Source: DASSBQ01 sp035250505 (GTDB taxonomy: Bacteria > Nitrospirota > Nitrospiria > Nitrospirales > Nitrospiraceae). From it: 15,851 nt of DNA. This document shows positions 11,301 through 15,851 of the stretch, piece after piece (the stretch's first letter is position 1; each line of letters starts with the position of its first letter). The position numbers were made by a program, and so were the translations under genes. The stretch lies in contig DATFFC010000123.1 of NCBI GenBank assembly GCA_035250505.1, positions 1 to 15,851 on the forward strand. Direction: 5' to 3'. The notes beneath the pieces were generated by a model. The model made no database searches. It had not been told where the DNA came from and saw nothing but the letters and a program-made list of their open reading frames with translations.

Positions 11301-12564
11301 CAAGATTGCGATCGTCGACGACACGGGGCGCGAGCGCGAGAAATATCCCGTCGTCTATGGCGCCAAGATCAAGATCAAGGACGGAGACCGCGTCGAAGTC
11401 GGGCAGAAACTGGTCGAGTGGGATCCCTATTCGCTCACGATTTTGACCGAGGTGGGCGGGAAGGTGGCCTACGGCGATATTCTCGAAGGCGTCACCATGA
11501 AAGAGGAATTCGATGAGGTGACGGGACTGTCGCGGAAAGTCGTCATCGAGCAAAGCGGGGCCGCGTTGAGGCCGCGTGTTTCGATCAAGGACGAAACGGG
11601 CAAAACGGCGAAGATCGGCGGAAACGCCGCGACGGTGGCGCGGTATCTCTTGCCGGTGGGCGCCCACATTTTGGTGGAAAAAGGTGCCATGGTGCATCCC
11701 GGCGATGTGCTCGCCAAGATTCCACGCGAGACGACCAAGACCAAGGACATCACCGGAGGCTTGCCGAGAGTGGCCGAGCTGTTCGAGGCCCGAAAGCCGA
11801 AAGAACAGGCGGTGATCAGCGAAATCGACGGCGAGGTCTCCTACGGCGGATTCGTCAAAGGCATGCGGAAAGTGATGGTCGACAATAAGATGGGCGACGT
11901 CAAGGAATATTTCATCCCCAAGGGAAAACACGTCAATGTTCACGAAGGGGACTGGGTACGCGCCGGGGAGCCGTTGATGGACGGCTCCGCCAATCCGCAC
12001 GACATCCTTGATGTGCTGGGTCCGAAGGAATTGCAGAAGTACCTGGTGGACGAGGTGCAGGACGTGTACCGCCTCCAGGGCGTGTCGATCAATGACAAAC
12101 ATATCGAGATCATTGTCAGGCAGATGCTGCGGAAAGTCCGTATCGAAGATCCTGGGGATACCGAATTCTTGCCGGGCAGTCAGGTGAGTAAATGGGCGTT
12201 CGAGGAGGAGAATGCCCGCGTGCTCCAGAAGGACGGCAAGCCCGCGCTTGGGAAGCCTGTGCTCTTGGGTATTACCAAGGCGGCGTTGACGACCGATAGC
12301 TTCATTTCAGCGGCGTCGTTCCAGGAAACGACTCGGGTCTTGACCGAGGCTGCAATCAACGGTCGTGAGGATGATTTGCTCGGCCTTAAAGAGAACGTGA
12401 TTGTGGGACGGTTGATTCCCGCCGGAACGGGATTCGAGGAGTATCGGGATACGTTCGTCGTCAGTGCCAAACCCGAGGGTGCATTGGACACCGCCGCTCA
12501 GCAACCGGTTGCAGTCGGACAAAGCAATGAACCGTCCGGTTCGGGAGAGCAGGCGGGGAATTAG
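8380..12564 (+). CDS. rpoC: DNA-directed RNA polymerase subunit beta'
   Basis: RpoC carries the catalytic magnesium site. The product has 1394 residues. The N-terminal zinc site is Cys70, Cys72, Cys85 and Cys88. The absolutely conserved NADFDGDQM lies at 459-467, with metal-binding Asp461, Asp463 and Asp465. The second zinc site is Cys796, Cys870, Cys877 and Cys880. The trigger loop starts at TMRTFHIGG (913-921) and resumes at DITGGLPRV (from 1123). It is therefore split by about 190 residues of the SI3 type known from Proteobacteria and relatives. The start is TTG, not ATG: GGAGGAG (8367-8373) lies 6 bases upstream, and the protein aligns from LEGVYTLFEKP. No ATG nearby would keep the conserved N-terminus. 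The spacer from rpoB is 51 bases. Confidence 0.97.
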   Translation: MEGVYTLFEKPRDSVSFDSMRIRIASPEKIRSWSYGEVKKPETINYRSFKPEKDGLFCAKIFGPIKDWECNCGKYKRMKHRGIVCDKCGVEVIQSKVRRERMGHIELAAPVAHIWFLKGVPSRIGTLLDMSLKQLEKILYFESYVMVDPGSTDMSEQELVSEEKLRELQSQYGAGSFKVGIGAEAIRELLRKKDINVLWEELHVKAKASASAAQKKKFAKRLKVIEAFRKSGNKPEWMIMDVIPVLPPELRPLVPLDGGRFATSDLNDLYRRVINRNNRLKRLIELKAPGVIIRNEMRMLQEAVDALFDNGRRGRAIRGPNKRPLKSLSDMLKGKQGRFRQNLLGKRVDYSGRTVIVVGPELRLHQCGLPKKMALELFKPFIFHKLEERGAATTIKSAKRLVEKERPEVWDVLDEVIREHPVLLNRAPTLHRLGIQAFDPVLVEGKAIRLHPLVCAAFNADFDGDQMAVHVPLSVEAQIEARVLMMSINNILSPANGKPISVPSQDMVLGCYWLTKERIGVKGEGKVFGSPEEVRIAYDAGEIAEHARIKVRVNGALLQTTTGRVLLAEILPATIPFSDANKLMTKKEMTKLIDAVYRQAGHRETVMFLDKIKHLGFQYATRAGMSICIDNMHIPTRKEDLIGKAQREVNEIEKQYAEGLITNGERYNKVIDIWAHVTEQVANEMMKELGAGGDPAKNESFNPIFMMADSGARGSSQQIRQLGGMRGLMAKPSGEIIETPITANFREGLTVLQYFISTHGARKGLADTALKTANSGYLTRRLVDIAQDVIVSEEDCGTTDGIVVSALVEGGEIIQPLEERVLGRLAAEDIRDPVTGEVIVSLNEEIDEEQARAVVEAGVDRVKIRSVLTCQSRRGVCRLCYGRDLARGRLVERGEPVGVIAAQSIGEPGTQLTMRTFHIGGTASKVVEQTVLESKHAGHIKFMSFDAKKNADLHNSNIAVRNKDGEWVVMNRNAKIAIVDDTGREREKYPVVYGAKIKIKDGDRVEVGQKLVEWDPYSLTILTEVGGKVAYGDILEGVTMKEEFDEVTGLSRKVVIEQSGAALRPRVSIKDETGKTAKIGGNAATVARYLLPVGAHILVEKGAMVHPGDVLAKIPRETTKTKDITGGLPRVAELFEARKPKEQAVISEIDGEVSYGGFVKGMRKVMVDNKMGDVKEYFIPKGKHVNVHEGDWVRAGEPLMDGSANPHDILDVLGPKELQKYLVDEVQDVYRLQGVSINDKHIEIIVRQMLRKVRIEDPGDTEFLPGSQVSKWAFEEENARVLQKDGKPALGKPVLLGITKAALTTDSFISAASFQETTRVLTEAAINGREDDLLGLKENVIVGRLIPAGTGFEEYRDTFVVSAKPEGALDTAAQQPVAVGQSNEPSGSGEQAGN

Positions 12565-12583
12565 CCGTCGCGGGGATGGCGGC

Positions 12584-12612
12584 TTGACAGAACCATATGA
12601 CATCTCTATAAT
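12584..12612 (+). promoter_or_regulatory. Perfect-consensus sigma70-type promoter for rpsL-rpsG-fusA-tuf
   Basis: TTGACA (12584-12589) and TATAAT (12607-12612) match consensus at all twelve positions with an ideal 17-base spacer. The predicted transcript begins near 12619, giving a leader of about 55 bases before rpsL. It lies 19 bases after the rpoC stop. The bases after the -10 box (CCGACGG) are GC-rich, a discriminator type associated in E. coli with growth-rate and ppGpp control; that role here is inference. Confidence 0.85.
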
Positions 12613-12673
12613 CCGACGGCTTCGCCCAGGAATTCACAAAAATAGCCGTTGATTTTCAGAAAGAGACGTATTC

Positions 12674-13045
12674 ATGCCGACGATCAATCAACTTGTGCGT
12701 AAGGGACGGAGGCTCGTCAAATCGAAGACCAAGAGTCCCGCGCTGAAGCGATGCCCGCAAAAGCGCGGCGTCTGCCTTCGTGTCTATACGACCACCCCCA
12801 AGAAGCCCAACTCGGCGCTGCGGAAAGTGGCGCGGGTGCGCCTCACGAACGGGATCGAGGTCACTACGTATATCCCGGGTGTGGGGCACAATCTGCAGGA
12901 GCATTCCATCGTCCTGGTGCGCGGGGGAAGAGTGAAGGACCTGCCCGGTGTCCGGTACCACATCGTGCGTGGCTCTCTTGATGCGGTCGGCGTCGCCGAT
13001 CGAAAGCAGGGCCGATCCAAATATGGCGCCAAGCGACCCAAGTAA
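12674..13045 (+). CDS. rpsL: 30S ribosomal protein S12
   Basis: S12 sits at the decoding centre and controls accuracy. It has 123 residues, normal length, starting MPTINQLVRKGR. The streptomycin-related positions are wild-type: Lys43 in TTTPKKPNSALRK and Lys88 in GGRVKDLPGVRYH. Asp89 is the residue that RimO methylthiolates in other bacteria. The C-terminus GRSKYGAKRPK is canonical. It is the first gene after the strong promoter at 12584-12612. Its ribosome binding site is weak: AAAGAGA (12660-12666) is the best purine run, despite the demand for high expression. rpsG follows after 73 bases. Confidence 0.97.
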   Translation: MPTINQLVRKGRRLVKSKTKSPALKRCPQKRGVCLRVYTTTPKKPNSALRKVARVRLTNGIEVTTYIPGVGHNLQEHSIVLVRGGRVKDLPGVRYHIVRGSLDAVGVADRKQGRSKYGAKRPK

Positions 13046-13118
13046 ATCCGGTTCGAGCAGTTCGTCGTATCGTCAAGCGGCAAGAAATTTTCAATAGTCA
13101 CCACAAGAGTGGAGCATC

Positions 13119-13592
13119 ATGCCTCGCGGCGCATTTTTTGGACATCGAGAAGCGCTTCCGGATACGAAGTACCGTGACAAGCTGATCGGGAAGTTTCTGA
13201 ATATCCTGATGGAGGACGGCAAGCGCAGCACGGCGGAGCGGATTTGTTACGGCGCGTTCGACTTGATACAGCAGAAAACGGGCGGCGGGGATCCGATGAA
13301 GATCTTCCGCGCGGCCATCGATAATGTGAAGCCCGTGGTGGAAGTGAAATCCCGTCGGGTGGGCGGAGCGTCGTATCAGGTGCCGGTGGAAATTCGTCCG
13401 ACACGCCGAGTGTCGCTCGCACTCAGATGGATTTCCGAATATTCGCGCGCGCGCGGCGGCAAGAGCATGCAGGACAAGTTGGCCGCCGAACTGTTGGATG
13501 CATCGAACAACACGGGGGCTTCCGTTAAGAAGCGGGAAGACGTGCATCGGATGGCCGAGGCCAACAAGGCCTTTGCCCATTATCGTTGGTAG
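13119..13592 (+). CDS. rpsG: 30S ribosomal protein S7
   Basis: S7 nucleates assembly of the 30S head and contacts mRNA and tRNA at the E site. It has 157 residues, typical length. Family blocks are the LPD near residue 13, KFLNILMEDGKRSTAE, the RRVGGASYQVPVEIRPTRR block (about 79-97) and the end EANKAFAHYRW. The N-terminus MPRGAFFGHREALPD differs somewhat from the usual MPRR form but keeps the length. GGAG (13111-13114) lies 4 bases before ATG. In E. coli S7 represses its operon by binding the rpsL-rpsG spacer. The 73-base spacer here shows no structure I can match to that site. A large hairpin instead follows rpsG. Confidence 0.97.
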   Translation: MPRGAFFGHREALPDTKYRDKLIGKFLNILMEDGKRSTAERICYGAFDLIQQKTGGGDPMKIFRAAIDNVKPVVEVKSRRVGGASYQVPVEIRPTRRVSLALRWISEYSRARGGKSMQDKLAAELLDASNNTGASVKKREDVHRMAEANKAFAHYRW

Positions 13593-13599
13593 TGTAGTT

Positions 13600-13692
13600 T
13601 CGTGCTGCAGTCGGGCCGTGCTGCGATGATGTCGCGTCAGCCCCTGTGTCGCAGCGGTAGACGGCGCTTGGACTGCAGCACGATTTGTTTTT
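13600..13692 (+). promoter_or_regulatory. Long nested hairpin plus U-tract between rpsG and fusA (candidate attenuator)
   Basis: The outer stem TCGTGCTGCAGTC (13600-13612) pairs perfectly with GACTGCAGCACGA (13671-13683), 13 bp. Inside it, GCCGT (13615-13619) pairs with ACGGC (13661-13665). GCTGCGA (13620-13626) pairs with TCGCAGC (13649-13655) after a 5-base bulge. TGATG (13627-13631) pairs with CGTCA (13635-13639) at the tip. TTTGTTTTT (13684-13692) follows at once, and the fusA ribosome binding site GAGAGG starts at the next base. A strong stem abutting a U-tract is the form of an intrinsic terminator. Here it would attenuate fusA-tuf expression. RNase III processing or a dispersed palindromic repeat are alternatives. 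Confidence 0.75.
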
Positions 13693-13703
13693 GAGAGGTC
13701 ATA

Positions 13704-15785
<2,082 letters not shown>

Positions 15786-15821
15786 CCTACCGCGGTCTAC
15801 TGAACACGGAGGGAGTGACGT

Positions 15822-15851
15822 ATGGCGAAGGCGAAATTTGAACGGCGGAAG
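15822..15851 (+). CDS. tuf: Elongation factor Tu, second copy, first ten codons (3' end outside window)
   Basis: Only MAKAKFERRK is visible, which is the canonical EF-Tu start (usually MAKAKFERTKPH). GGAGGGAG (15808-15815) lies 6 bases before ATG. Position directly after fusA, 36 bases from its stop, is the standard str-operon place for tuf. Together with the tuf end at base 574 it shows that the genome holds two tuf genes in direct orientation about 15 kb apart. The fragments do not overlap, so their identity cannot be compared here. Confidence 0.93.
   Translation, partial: MAKAKFERRK

Noticed and set aside
12564..12620. Inverted GCCGTCG/CGACGGC flanking the rpsL promoter as an operator or terminator
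   Set aside because: Seven bases in GC-rich DNA 43 bases apart is within chance, and most of the right arm lies upstream of the predicted transcript start. No U-tract.

Overview
The window is a dense stretch of the bacterial core information-processing region. Every gene reads left to right. In order it holds: the 3' part of tuf (EF-Tu), rpmG (L33), tRNA-Trp(CCA), secE, nusG, rplK (L11), rplA (L1), a continuous rplJ-rplL frame (L10 and L7/L12), rpoB, rpoC, rpsL (S12), rpsG (S7), fusA (EF-G) and the first ten codons of a second tuf. No plasmid, phage, transposase, CRISPR or defence gene is visible.

The organism is a GC-rich bacterium. Its RNA polymerase is of the long Gram-negative type: beta carries the large insertion after the catalytic Glu-Asp region, and beta' carries an insertion of about 190 residues in the trigger loop. 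Protein flavour, gene order and GTGAR-type spacer repeats remind me of the Nitrospira lineage (Nitrospirota). That is an impression from memory and has not been tested by a search.

Layout. Bases 1-990 form the tuf-rpmG-tRNA-Trp segment. Its two spacers are filled by inverted arrays of degenerate heptamers. Bases 991-1329 are the only gene-free stretch over 300 bases; most of it is a degenerate tandem duplication of a 120-bp unit. Bases 1330-4287 encode SecE, NusG and the L11/L1/L10/L12 set. Bases 4366-12564 encode RNA polymerase beta and beta'. A perfect-consensus sigma70-type promoter then lies 19 bases past the rpoC stop and opens the str segment (rpsL, rpsG, fusA, tuf). A long hairpin with a U-tract sits between rpsG and fusA.

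Functionally the genes build the polymerase, the transcription factor NusG that can couple it to ribosomes, the factor-binding stalk of the ribosome (L11, L10, L12), the decoding-site and head proteins S12 and S7, and the two GTPases that the stalk recruits (EF-G and EF-Tu).

The gene content is ordinary. The two observations most worth attention are: (1) L10 and L7/L12 share one uninterrupted reading frame with no stop between them, while the L12 start keeps a strong internal ribosome binding site, so both an L10-L12 fusion and free L12 could be made; (2) an 84-nt nested hairpin followed by a U-tract just before the fusA ribosome binding site looks like an attenuator or processing element.
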